From assembly GCA_964017185.1 (NCBI GenBank), contig OZ024875.1:65343043-65407042 (forward strand): 64,000 nucleotides of DNA, read 5' to 3'. A program made the translations under genes and the position numbers. This document shows positions 11,460 through 23,900 of this stretch, piece after piece. Below the pieces are notes generated by a model that saw only the letters and a list, made by a program, of their open reading frames with translations, did no database searches and had not been told where the DNA came from. This DNA is from Rugalucina vietnamica. Its lineage: Eukaryota > Mollusca > Bivalvia > Lucinida > Lucinidae. The number at the start of each line of letters is the position of its first letter. Within the stretch, counting starts at the first letter, position 1.

Positions 11460-11890
11460 ATTTTTGTCGGCTACTGCAGTTTTAAAGCGTTCAAGATATC
11501 ATTTTATCCAGTTTACAGGCCAAAAAGTAACTGCTTGTAAACAAACGGGGCACTGTTTACAGAATTTTCGTTGGCTAATGCAGTATTCAAGATGTCAATT
11601 TATCAAGTTTACAGGCCAAACGTAAACAAAGGGGTGCACTGTTTGCAGAATTTTCGTCCGGGCTACTGCAGTACAGAACCCGGACGATCGTAGTAGACTT
11701 TCGTCATAGATTTACCGTTATAAATATGAATGGCATCCCCGTTCCTATTGGTTAAATACATTCATTTCATTCATATGTAAAACGGTAAACATATGACGTA
11801 AGTCTACTACGATCGTCCGGGATCTATATTAAAGCATTCAAGATGCCAATTTATCCAGTTTACAGACCGAAAAATAATTGTTTGTAAACA
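11460..11890. repeat. Three diverged ~110-bp tandem units with a nested palindrome
   Basis: Units share ggctactgcag, caagat(a/g)tca and tttacaggccaaa; they lie at about 11466-11565, 11572-11678 and, after the nested element, 11825-11890. Confidence 0.65.
11679..11821. mobile_element. 143-bp palindromic MITE
   Basis: Starts cccggacgatcgtagtagac and ends with the complement gtctactacgatcgtccggg. The arms extend about 55 bp with a few mismatches (for example atttaccgtt opposite aacggtaaac). It is inserted in the third unit of the surrounding tandem repeat. No coding capacity. Confidence 0.8.
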
Positions 11891-11894
11891 AAAA

Positions 11895-13828
11895 AGACAG
11901 GTTACACTCAAGCGTCAATTGATAGAGAATTTATGTCGTGCCATTGGTGTTACTATTTTTCTTTGACTTTGCCGCTTTACCTCTCGCGACAACTGTTTGT
12001 AAATGGAGGGGTTAGACATATTCAAGGGTCACGTGAAGTGCGTGGATATGTCTGTTACGACCAGAATTTCTTACATTGTCTATTTGATAAAACATGTAAA
12101 ATGGAAACAACAGTAGAGTACCAATAAAAAGTTGAATTATATTTTGTAAAGCACTTTAGCATTTAGACCTTTAGGATATAAAATATCTAGTTTGTGAATC
12201 CAATACGTCTCTTTGAGCACGTTATTGTTTATGCAGATAAATAACTTTTTTGTAACGTCATTCTGAGGACACACTATTTATCTCCAGAAAGCTGCAAAAT
12301 AATTGGCACAAAAAGTGTTTTCTGGAAATAAAGTCCCTCCGACCGAAACTGTTGAATAATGCATTTCGTGGGAATATGTTGCAAATAGCTTAAATCGAGG
12401 GCGCGACATAAATCAGTCACAGACTTAATTGTAAACCTTTCATGCATTTATTCATGGAACATCCATAATTTGACAACATAATGATTTCAGCATGGTGCCT
12501 CTATTAAGATACAACCAATAATTGGGTCACGTTAAGGAAAACGAGACAAAGAACGCACTGGTAACATGAAGTCTCCGATCCCTACCACAATCAAATACTG
12601 TAAGTTTTCGCGTGACGTTTGTTTCGCGATTTTTCTATAGCGAACTCTTGAATTCGCGCAGGCTTCTTGTCCCTAATAACGACAATGGATTCAAACAAAT
12701 GACGATGATGAATGAATCCTTTCGTCAATAATGGGTTAAACAACTGCAACTGGTACCTGTCCGTCTTCGAACGCTGGTGCCGTGGTTCCACGATGAAGCT
12801 TTAATAGTTACAAGACGAATAAGATGCAAACTGGTGGGCGTAAAAGTGATCGATGACTTGTTATGTAACTTTTTATCATGTTAATTTGAAAAGACATTCG
12901 TAATTTACATGGGGCTTAGTAAGTGCATATAATGAATGGTTCTGTCTGAGAATGGTATCGTGCTATATTACCCAGGAGAAGTGAGAACAGATGTTGTATC
13001 TGCTTAAATAATACTGATTTTGCCAGTCTCAAATTTGGTATATTGTTATGTAATCCTCGTGTCTGTCTCCGCTGTAGGCTTAATGCATCTTTAATTGTCG
13101 TTGGTGCGGATGGACAATTCTTCCACAAAGGCATCTACTCTGTACCAAGATTATCAAACATAATTATACCACAGCGATACAATATTACAAATTTCAGTTT
13201 TTTCTAAAAAGGCTAATAAACATCATTAGCATAGTGATGGCATTGTTAAAATTCCATCAAGTTTATCAAAATCTCTACTTTACTTTCAACCCTTATCACT
13301 TGTGTAAATGCTCTTAGACATTTTATCGTCTTCGGTTAGTTTGTCAGTTGCTTAGTTTAAGCATTCCACCACACAGCCAGCCTGTCTTGAGACACCACTA
13401 CTACTGCTTCCCTTGAGTGGTCGCTTATCAAAGGTTCAACTCACACATACATCTGTTTTAATCAGTGTTGGGTAAATGCGGTGAATTAAGAGCTTGTTGG
13501 GTTTTAGATATTTTGTTTCCTGCAAAAACAACACTTTGATACTACTTAATGTATTGTCAAAGAAACATCAAATGGCACTACAATAAAATGTTTAGAAAAT
13601 GTAAATGCGTTTGCGTGAAGGCACAAATATGCACAGTCCCACGGTGCGTTTTGTTTATCGACATTTTTTTATTCGACAGGATGCAAATTCTCCTCTAAAA
13701 TATACCGTCAAATTCCATGTTTTATTATTATAAATCATTTACATTGATGTGCTTTTATCCTGGCATATGTAGTCAATGTTGTAATGCATACAATGTCACA
13801 GAATCTGACATTGACTTGCTTTATGAAT
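11895..13828. other. No gene seen
   Basis: About 1.9 kb of AT-rich sequence. Frames of 60-75 codons occur on both strands without recognisable motifs. A 5' untranslated exon of the receptor gene could lie here or upstream, because its first coding exon starts with a splice acceptor, but none can be placed. Confidence 0.4.
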
Positions 13829-14032
13829 TCTGATGCGAGAAAGCCAGATTTTTGCCTATGTGAAAACAAAGTGAAAAGTGCCTTTGCTTTCGCTTCGCGG
13901 ATAGCACAATATTGCTCTTCTTCTAAAATATGAAATTTTAAGCTCCAATCCATCGTCTGTGGCTGCACAGACCGGCTTGTGTCGGACCTAGTCGGAAACA
14001 ACGAAGACTGGTATTCTCGTGACGCGGCTCAT
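13829..14032 (-). mobile_element. M1 MITE copy b (diverged, reverse)
   Basis: Reverse-orientation relatives of M1 text: accggcttgtgtcggacc and ctcgtgacgcggctcatg at the right end, and atgcgagaaagccag at the left. The internal GATCAGC hairpin is largely lost. Confidence 0.7.
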
Positions 14033-14860
14033 GTCTGATCTGGCTTTTAAAGCCATTCACTCTTATGCATGCAAGTAAGCAGCATTGTTTAGACAATCGA
14101 CTTTTGAATGCATTTTATTTGTCATGAAAACAAGCCTAATGCTTAAATATTGTACAGGAAACATGGTACGCTGAAATCAGGACCAGAAATAAAAGCTTTT
14201 GTTTTTCAATCAATCGTAATGTTCGCTGCTATTGTATAAGTAAACAATCTTATCTTTCAAAACGAAAATGTCATGTCGAAATAAATAATTTATTTCGTTT
14301 TCAATTTGTTCTTGGATAAACATTTATTCGGTAACCATTAACAGTGTAACTGGGGATGATGCATTTCTATATACTGAACGCAAAAAGAAAAGCTCGAAAT
14401 GTACAAGCCATTGAGCGCATAAGATTGTTTGAATTTGCAGTTTTTTATTAATGAAATGAGTCAAAAGGACTGTCTCCAATTATTGCCCCTGCCTCCCCCC
14501 CCCAAATAAAAAAAGAAGCTAATGTCATTTATTAATTAGGATTAATTTCATTTCCAGGTAATTCGAATAGTGAAGACTGGTTAAGGTTCACTTTTTGAAA
14601 GTTCAAGTTACGTTCTATGACCAACTTTTATATGACCATGAAATTAGAACATTTCAATTAAACAACCAGAAAAGTTGTTCTGAAGGACTGAGTTTCTTTT
14701 CATGTTGTCTCTTCATGTTGTCATTTTCGTTGTTTTCCGCCTTGGATTTTAATGTGTGGCTTTGGTTCCGATTGCAAATTAAAGCCAACGTCACTGGGGG
14801 GTAATGGTTGAATGTGTTTAAACATACAACATGTCAACGTCATTTCTTTTTTTTCTTCAG
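14033..14860. other. Region upstream of first coding exon
   Basis: AT-rich. It contains a polypyrimidine tract and splice acceptor (ttttttcttcag, ending 14860), so this is the 3' part of an intron that separates an unseen 5' untranslated exon from the start codon. Confidence 0.5.
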
Positions 14861-14869
14861 ATATTCACC

Positions 14870-14939
14870 ATGCCTCGAGGTCATCGACGTTACGTTATTC
14901 TGACTCTGTTGATGTTTGGTCTACTTCGAACAGTTACAG
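14870..14939 (+). CDS. Receptor exon 1: start codon and signal peptide
   Basis: Acceptor ttcttcag at 14860 and donor ACAG|GTAAAA. The ATG at 14870 opens a short basic segment (MPRGHRR) followed by hydrophobic YVILTLLMFGLL and a small-residue end, a classical signal peptide. The exon ends in phase 1, as do the following four exons. Confidence 0.8.
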
Positions 14940-17900
14940 GTAAAAGATAGTTTCATTTTTGATGTAAACAGGTTCGAAACCAGAATTTTATGGTGACTTG
15001 GTTTACAAGTTTAAGAAACTTATAGGAAGGAATGATTTTTTTTCTTTTCAGTTCAGAAAAATCATAACATGTTACAGACGTAAAGGTTTTAACTTGAATG
15101 TTATGCGACGGTCTGCATGCTTTCTTGATTGATAATTATGCTGCCTTCTTTAATTGCACGTCGGTGGGTCGGGCGTCAGACTCTATGATGGCCACGACAT
15201 AAAGCTATTCATTTTAGTTGGTTGGGGTCGGAGCTTCTTGTCTGTTGCATGGCCCACCGGGTTTCAACTGGTGTTTTTTTTTTTGCTCCTAGTTTCAGTG
15301 AGTTATTCGGCGCCCTGGGATCTCCATCGTCGGGCAGCTTACTGAATGTGTGAGTCCTCGTTTTTGATTCATCATGGTGGTGATCATGAATATTTGTTTG
15401 TCCTTGATGATTTATTGATTAGTTAAAGATTCACCACGAGGACCGAACAACCAACTTAATGTTGTGAACCACTGCAGAAGATGAGGGTGAGATTAGGCGC
15501 CTGTAAAATCGATTTAAGTCCCCCCAGTAAGTTTATATAACTGATCGTTCCAAGGCGATACTTCTTTTTCGGTTCTATTTGTTTTATGTTTTGGAGTCGA
15601 ATTTTTGCGCTGTTTGAACCTTATGTATGTTTTCATATTTTTATTTATGTTCGGTCACTGAGTGGCCGCCTATTGGGGAAAAAGCTTCTCACTCTGCTTA
15701 CGATATGTTTTCTAAGAATAAGTACCTAATTGTCAATTAAGTTTTTTTTTCCACCTCGGTTTTTGGAGTGGGAACTTCTTTCTGATTGCGCCTTTCCCCG
15801 ATCATTGCCTACTTGTACCTTTATTTATTTACCTTAAGCCACGAATTGGGGCCTACCCCTTTTGTCTCTAATAGCTTACATTGTCTTCTTGGTGCTTTGT
15901 CTGAAAGCGGCATAGCTTGGGTCTTCCACTGTCCCGTCTGATTAGCACTGGTTGTCCACCGATGTGTGTTTGCCGAATAGACTGCACTGATTTGAGCCAC
16001 CTCGTGGGAAAACAAACAATGTGGTTATTGAACAGGTCTGACACAAACCGGCCTGTACAGTAACAGAAACGAACTAGAAGCTTGAAATTTAGGATTTAAG
16101 TAGAAGAGGATGTAGCGAAAACAAAGGCGCAGATCAGCTTCGCGGTTACCGCGAAGCTGATCTGCGCCTTTGTTTTCGCCTATGCAAATTGTTGGTTTTC
16201 CCATGAGGCGGCTCATTTGTTGGTGACTACTGCTTCGCGGGCTAGAATATAGCTTTTCTGTAGAATATCATATACATTTATTCATTACCTCTAGTATACT
16301 TGGACATAGCTGACACATATCATCACGTTTTGGACCGTTCACAAATATGTAATGTTCAGGTTTAAGTTATCCCTGACGTGTGGTCATTAATATTGTTGTC
16401 CTGATTGTATACTGTACCATTAACCTATAAAACCACAAAACGATTCTCGGAAACAAAATCTAATTTCTTATTGTTGACACAACATGAGCCGCGACGCGAG
16501 AAAACCGGTATTCGGGGTTTCCGACAAGGTTCGACACAAACCGGCTTGTACAGTCTCAGAAAGGTGACAGAAGCTTGAAATTTCAAATATAAGTAGAGGA
16601 GGAATTGTACTATCCGTGGAGCGAAACTTAAGGCGCTGATCAGCTGTGCAGTTACTGCACAGCTGATCTGCGCCTTTGTTTTCGCATATGCGAAAATCCG
16701 GTTTTCTCATGACGCGCCTCAGTCATAATGACTCATAAGTCTCTGTTGATCTGCTTCCAACTTGCAGTCCATTTGTTGGTTAAATAGGCCTTAATAGAGT
16801 ATACCAATGCAAAGAAACACAAAACCACATGAGTACATAATATTCAGTACATAATATTCAGGATGGCGTTTTGAAAGTGCAAAGACCCCTTAAAGCACAC
16901 CGGCATTATAACATTATTGAAAACGCTACCGATATGCAGCACCTTCCCCCAACGTTACACAACTTGAAGTTATGTTTAGAACATGACATTGCAGCTTAGT
17001 CGTCTGCTTGGGTTTTAACTCATGAATATAAGTCTGGTGTCCTATGAATGGGATTTTTGGAAACAGTATAGCCCCAGATGTGACGCCGCAATACGCGATG
17101 TGGACTCACCCAAATGATAATGGTGGTCAGGTCCACTCGTTATAAAGGGTTAATACTAGTATTTTCATTATTTTCTTCAGGTTATGTGGAAATACAGGTC
17201 AAACCTTACCCAGCCCTTATCTACCAATACGCCCCACCGAACACGCCAGTCCTGAATATCAAAGCTTATGACGTCGAGACGGACCAACCGCTATCGAAAG
17301 TGAGCATCACAAATGGGGCTGATGGAGAATATTTTGACGTTACACAACAGGCAAGGTTTCCTAAAGAATGGGTCCTGAGTGTAAAGAAACAAATTGATAA
17401 GCCCATGGGTTATGTCTATGATTTCAACGTGTATGGGCTATTCAACGGAACTGCCCGTGATAGAAACGTTAGAATCAACGTCACTGAAAAGAACATATTT
17501 TCGCCGTCGTTTGAGAAGGAGAACTATGAATTTCTGGCGTTACGTAACGGTTGGCAGCAGCACCTGACGCTTATCGGGACGGTGAAAGCCATAGATCTTG
17601 ACAAACAGTTCTATAACTCGGAGTTTCACTATCATATTGACCCAGTAGCGTCGATGTATTTCCACGTTGATCTACTAACAGGAGATATAGAGTTGATTGA
17701 TGACTTGCCGCTCGACGTCGATAATATGACGTTCACCGTCACGGCGATCGATGGAGGGTCTCCCCAATTGTTGAACACTACGACGGTAACAGTACAGATT
17801 ACAGATGTGCCACGTGAGTATAATTATCTGGTGTATAGTTTTCAAATAAAAAAGCAAGATAGCGCAAGGTAATTACTTCTAAACAATTTCTACAAGATAA

Positions 17901-20900
17901 ATTAAATATGCAAACGCCTCTAATTGTAATACCAATAATGTAAGTATTTCCTATCACAGAGGTTCGGCACAGAAAGTACAAACCATTATTTTGCGTTTAC
18001 CTTCATATATTCTAGTATAGTATAGTTCCTAATTTAAATTAAGAATTTCGTGCCATTACATGTCCTAAGGAGTTTTAATCTAAAAGCAAAGAGTACTGAG
18101 TTCATTATTTGGTCATCATTAATTTACCAAAGACTTGACAACCATTACTAGTTGGCACATAAACGCGTATGAAACAAGATGCGCTCCATCCAAAGTGAAA
18201 GGTTAAGAGACCATAACACTCTAGACGCTCTAGATGTACATGATGACGCCAAATCCTCCTATAATTATCTGCTGCTGTAAAATAGGACCCACTTCAATCC
18301 AAATTTTCATTTCTCTGGTTTTGTAAATAACTAAGGACCTTACATTGCAAAGTCTTCAAAAAGAGGCCTAAGTCATTTTGATTTTAACAAATTATTCGAT
18401 CACATTACGAAAACGTGTCCATGCAATATACAGAGATATTTTTTCAGAAGTAAAAATGAAAATTTCATTGGAAAATTTTTCATTTTTCAATATTTTCGCT
18501 CAAAACATACATTGTGGGTACACGTTAGAATCGCCTCGCCGAGGCGGTTCTAACGAGTACTCAGAATGTATGTTTTGGATCAAAAATACGAAAATTAAGT
18601 ATACCCCTGCGAACCCCAATTGTTCTATATAAAAGTGGGTCACAGTTTAAGAGGGTATACATTTCACGATGAAGTACCGTAAGTTGAATGTTGTCCTTCG
18701 AATATATTGAAAGCTAACATATTGAATAGTCCTTTCAGTCATAAATTTTCTCTCAACATCGCACAGACTAAGCAAATTTGAAAGGCCAAACATTTTCAGC
18801 CATACATGTATATAGTTGTTTGACATGCCTTTAACACGTTGGTATCGTTTGAGAAAGTGCTCCACGTCTAATTTTGACCACTGGTCACTTAATTTACATG
18901 TAAGCAAATGGACAAACATATAATAATCTATGTAGACAAACATTTAGCAAGGTTATTTCACATGCCTTTATGTCCAGTAAAGAAAATTTATGAACATGTC
19001 GAAACGCGCACCTCGCGTCATTTACTCATTCGCTTTAAGGAGCTTGTTTTATTTCCTTGCGGGCACTTACATTTATTTTTCACTAAATAAAACAGTACAC
19101 AAACGTCATCCTTTTGATTTGGACATGTGTTTGCATTAAAATAAAAGAAAAAAATGAATGTTTCTATTATAATTTGATCTCCGTAATCTGGAATAATAGA
19201 GATAATGGAAACCTTGATATTTACGGAAATACAAAAACAATCTGTTGAAAATAGTTGTTTAATGAAGAAAACTGATTGACGTGTTGCACCAATCCGTCAA
19301 TATCAGTTTTGTTTTACCATTGAACAATATTCAAGTATTCACAAATGCATTGTTGAATAATTGTAAAACAGTAAAATCGAAAATTTTATAGAATGTGTCT
19401 ATTTGGATTATTCTTTTAAGTTCACATTCTTATGAAAGGGGTGTTAAGCAAGGTTCCCCATTTTGTCTTATTTCGTTGTCATATCACATGAATAAAGGAT
19501 AACAACCGCGACAAGTGTTTTGGATTTTTAAAAAAAAAAAAAGTACATGAATAGATGAATTTTATGAAAATGACAGCAAAAACAATAGAGCTTGTTGTTT
19601 TTAGAGCTGCCCTTACGGGGCTCAAACTGTTATGATGCTTCCAGTACGTAAAAATAACGAACCGACGCGTGGTTTCTTCTAAAACAGTTTTTATCCAGTG
19701 TTAATTTGTACAAAACATGTGGAATATTACATTAACCCTTTATTTTACGCTAGCTCCGGATATCTTCTGTGTGGCAGTAGATGAAAATGTTGCAAGGATT
19801 TGCTGGAAAGACCCTACAAACGGAAGTTACGTCATGAAATACGAACTACTTTTCCAACTGGACGGCCAGAACACGACGACGATTCCTGTTCACGTTAACG
19901 GCGTCCGCGACGAGACGTGCAGTATCGTGCGAGGTGCGCAACTCAACCGGAACTATACGTTCACGGTGAGGGTGTTTAATGGACTGGAATGGAGCCCTGA
20001 AAGTCTTCAACGGAAAGTCATAGTCACACGTAAAGGTAAGATTAGTAGTATGTTGTTAAGCTATAGGCAATAATACTTGGTGACCGACCATGTGTTAGAC
20101 TATTATTTGTGCTTAATGTTACCGTGACATAGAACTGTTGTTGTTATTTATTTGCTTATTTATATTATATTTATTAGTGTGATTTCAATGTGTCGTTTTG
20201 TCCATTTTGTTTCTTATGCTAGAATTATCTCAGTATTTGATCTAACACAAAGGTAGTGCGGGGAGTGTTGTCACATCAGTAAGGCCCAACAGTGTCATCT
20301 ATTTTAAATGGGACATTTAGCGCAATAAACGACGCCATCATTTCGACCTCCAGACCCCTCTTTAATATGGTGAAACGGATATAACTTTTACTTGTTCAAC
20401 TTCCAATATATTATATGAGCCGCGACGCGAGAAAACCGGTCTTCGGGGTTTCCGACCAGGTCCGACACAAATCGGCCTGTACAAGCTCAGAAAAGAGCTA
20501 GAAGCTTGCAATTTCGGATTTAAGTAGAAGAGGAATTGTACTATCCGAGTAGCGAAAACAAAGGCGCTGATCAGCTTCGCGGTTACCGCGAAGCTGATCT
20601 GCGCCTTTGTTTTCGCATAGGTAAAAATCCGGTTTTCTCACGATGCGGCTCATATAATGTGTTTCGGTTTGCATATAGTATTTGTTGTCTTGCGTATAAC
20701 TTTGAAAAAGTTGGAAGGGCATATTGCTTTCGGCTTGTCTGTCTGTCTGTCTGTCTGTCTGTGCGTGTGTGAGTGGGTGCGTCTGTTAGCCACTTTTTTA
20801 AAACTTCTGAATGGTGCATGATAGGGATTTGAAATTTCATGTGTGTATTCCTCATGAAAAAATAGTTGACCCGTATTTTTTTTCTTGTCCGAGTTATGCC

Positions 20901-23900
20901 CCTTTTCTGAGTTATTTCCCTTTGAAAACAAAATTTGAAAATCTTGTGTGCAAGATATCTCGAAAAGTATTTAAGCTAAAACCTTCATATTTGGTATACT
21001 GGTTGGGTCTGATAAGTAGATGACCTGATTAACTTTTGAGAACTTTCCGTCAAATTTTGACAAAAATACAGAATTTTTAAATTTTGATTGATTTTTCCAC
21101 TTTTCGGTGAAATTTGAAACTTTTGAACGGTGAATGCTAGGGTTTTGAAATTTCATATACAGATTCCTCATGAAAAAATAGTTGATCCATATTTTTTTCA
21201 TGTCCAAGTTATGCCCCTTTTCTGAGTTATGTCCCTTTGAAAACAAAATTTGAAAATCTTGTGTGCAAGATATCTCAAAAAGTATTTGAGCTAGAGCCTT
21301 CATATTTGGTATACTGGTTGGGGCTGAGGAGTAGATGACCTGATTAACTTTTGAGAACTTTCTGTCATATTTTGACAAAAATACAGAATTTTGAAATTTT
21401 GATTAATTTTTGCACTTTTCGGTGAAATATGAAACTTTTGAACGGTGAATGTTAGGGTTTTGAAATTTCATATTCAGATTCCTTATGAAAATATAGTTGA
21501 CCCGTATTTTTGTTTATGTTCAAGTTATGTGCCTTTTTGGAGTTATGCCCCTTTTAAAACAAAATTTGAATATCTTGTGTGCAAGATATCTCAAAAAGTA
21601 TTTAAGCTAGAGCCTTCATATTAGGTACACTGGTTGGGGCAGAGAAGAAGATCACCTGATTACATTTTGAAGACTTTACGTCAAATTTTGACAAAATTAC
21701 TCCATTTTGAAATTTTTACTCCATTTCTAATTTATCTGCAAAAAGCTTACATTCTGTTTCTGGATCAAGGTCAAAACAGAGGCTTCAGGAAATAAAATTT
21801 CACTTCATTCAAATGAAATAAATGAATCATACAAGCTGCCAGTTTAGGGACAAGCATACAGTTGGGGGCATAGTGTTTTACAAACACGCATTTCTAGTTT
21901 ATAATTCATATTTCACTGTCAATGTTGACATGAGCTTACTGTTATTAAACCTTATAGACCATCCTGATATTTCTGTTGAGTTTGAACCCTTATGCCTTAC
22001 AGTAGGGATTGGTGTTTCTGATTAACATAGATAAATCCTTAAACATTATGGTTAGGATTTATTTTCAGATAAACCGTTTACCATTTTTGTTAGGATTTAC
22101 GTGTCTTATCATTTTAGATAAATCAGTAATCATTATGATATTTCTGATAGCTTTTTCTAATCCTTAAACCGTTAGAGCTCGGGCATTTCTCTATCAGTGA
22201 GTTTAAAAAAATCGTCTACATTATTGTTAGAATTCATTTTTTCTGATCACAACTGCCTTTGAATATGCACATTGCATCTCTTTGAGGGCTTTGAAAAATA
22301 GATGGATTGCTTGTACCTATACCCGAAGCTGATCGACCATCTGATTACTGGTTAACCACCGCTTTAGAAGATCTGAGACAGCCCTGGAAAAGTGATTATC
22401 ATAAACCATACATGCATATAAGCAAACATTTGAAGCATATATCGGATGTCCTGACATCACCAATGTTGGATAGAAGACCCATAAAATGGCGTCAACGTCC
22501 CGTCATGATCATAGTTGTTGGCGTGGGCCTTAAACAGCAAATCAAACGCACTAAAACCACTTTGCGTTTTACAGGCGTGTTCTCAATTCTTTCGTTACGC
22601 TACAAGTCGATGGGAGGCCAAAGAATACCAGATTTTGTAATTATGACGTCACGTAATGCATTTTATGAATTTTTGCGCAAATTGTTATTACTTTCATGCT
22701 GGATATGCTATCTGGCTTCGCTAGCATAATATTTGAGCTATTGAAAATGCATTAGGCTATTAATATTGATTAGTTTGTACGTCAGAAATAACAACTATCT
22801 GTTTATATAAATGCAAACAGCTCATGAAAACATCCGCTGAAAATGCATTTGCATCTCAATCAAATCTTTTTAAACCGTTGCAGGAATGCGTCTTCTTTTT
22901 GGAAGTCTCAATACAGCTATCACCGTAATTTGCATGAACACTTTTGAGCCTGTTCAAAATATTTACTGTTTCAAAAAAGAAAGGGATCTATTAAAGTATG
23001 ATGAGGCATACGTGTACTGTAATGTCTAGTGTGATGTGCAGCTGTGCTGCAATAATAATGAGAACATAGTGTAAACCGAGGGAAGAGCAGGTTACATTTT
23101 CGTTTTGGTCCTTTGAGAACAGCGAATATATTCTGAGAAATCAGAAACTTATTATAGGTTAAGATTCATTTTCTAACCAATGTTTTATATATTTGGTCCC
23201 ATTTAGATTATACTAGTATTTGTATCGACTACCCTGTTGAAAGTTCCAAATTTCAGTAATTCTCTTTGGCTCCATGTTGCCAAATCTATAGGGTCACTGA
23301 CGAGACTTTAATAGTCGAAACCGCGGTATGGCCCATCCCCTTTCTCATTAATGTGTTCGCTGCTCTTAAAGGATCTCAGTTTTAATTTTTATTGAATGAC
23401 CAGTCAGAATTGGAAATCGGTATCATGGTTTTCATGGGTACCGTCGTTTTTGAAGTGGATTATTTCCTTTTCTGTTCGCAAAACTTTGCTGTTTGCTTAT
23501 CAAAATGCCTTAAGTATTTGTAATGGCTTTGGTTTTTGACGAACAATATGTACGTAGAGTTTAAAATCGGGTTCATGGGCACCGTTGGTTTTTGAAATGG
23601 TTCATGGTATTACCTTTTCGATTCGCACAATTTTTTTTCTTCAAGTTTTAAACGATGTCTCATATGTTTAAAGAGTTTCCACATTTAGATGAAAATTATA
23701 TGTCTCATACTTGTATATGCTCCGACTGATCTTTTTCATTGAGCTGTACTGAACTGTCTTGTTCTATGGTCTTATTCATTTGTCAAGCAATGATTAAGAC
23801 CGCATGAGCTGCGACGCAAGAAACCTGTCTATCTATCTATCTTCGGGGTTTCCGATCAGGTTTGACACAAACCGGTCTGTAAAGTCACTAAAGCAGGCTA

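Noticed and set aside
18647..18943. 98-codon minus-strand frame next to M2 copy c
   Set aside because: Starts inside the MITE and shows no domain.
22307..22729. 140-codon frame in receptor intron 3
   Set aside because: It runs through the R4 repeat, which recurs elsewhere with frame breaks.
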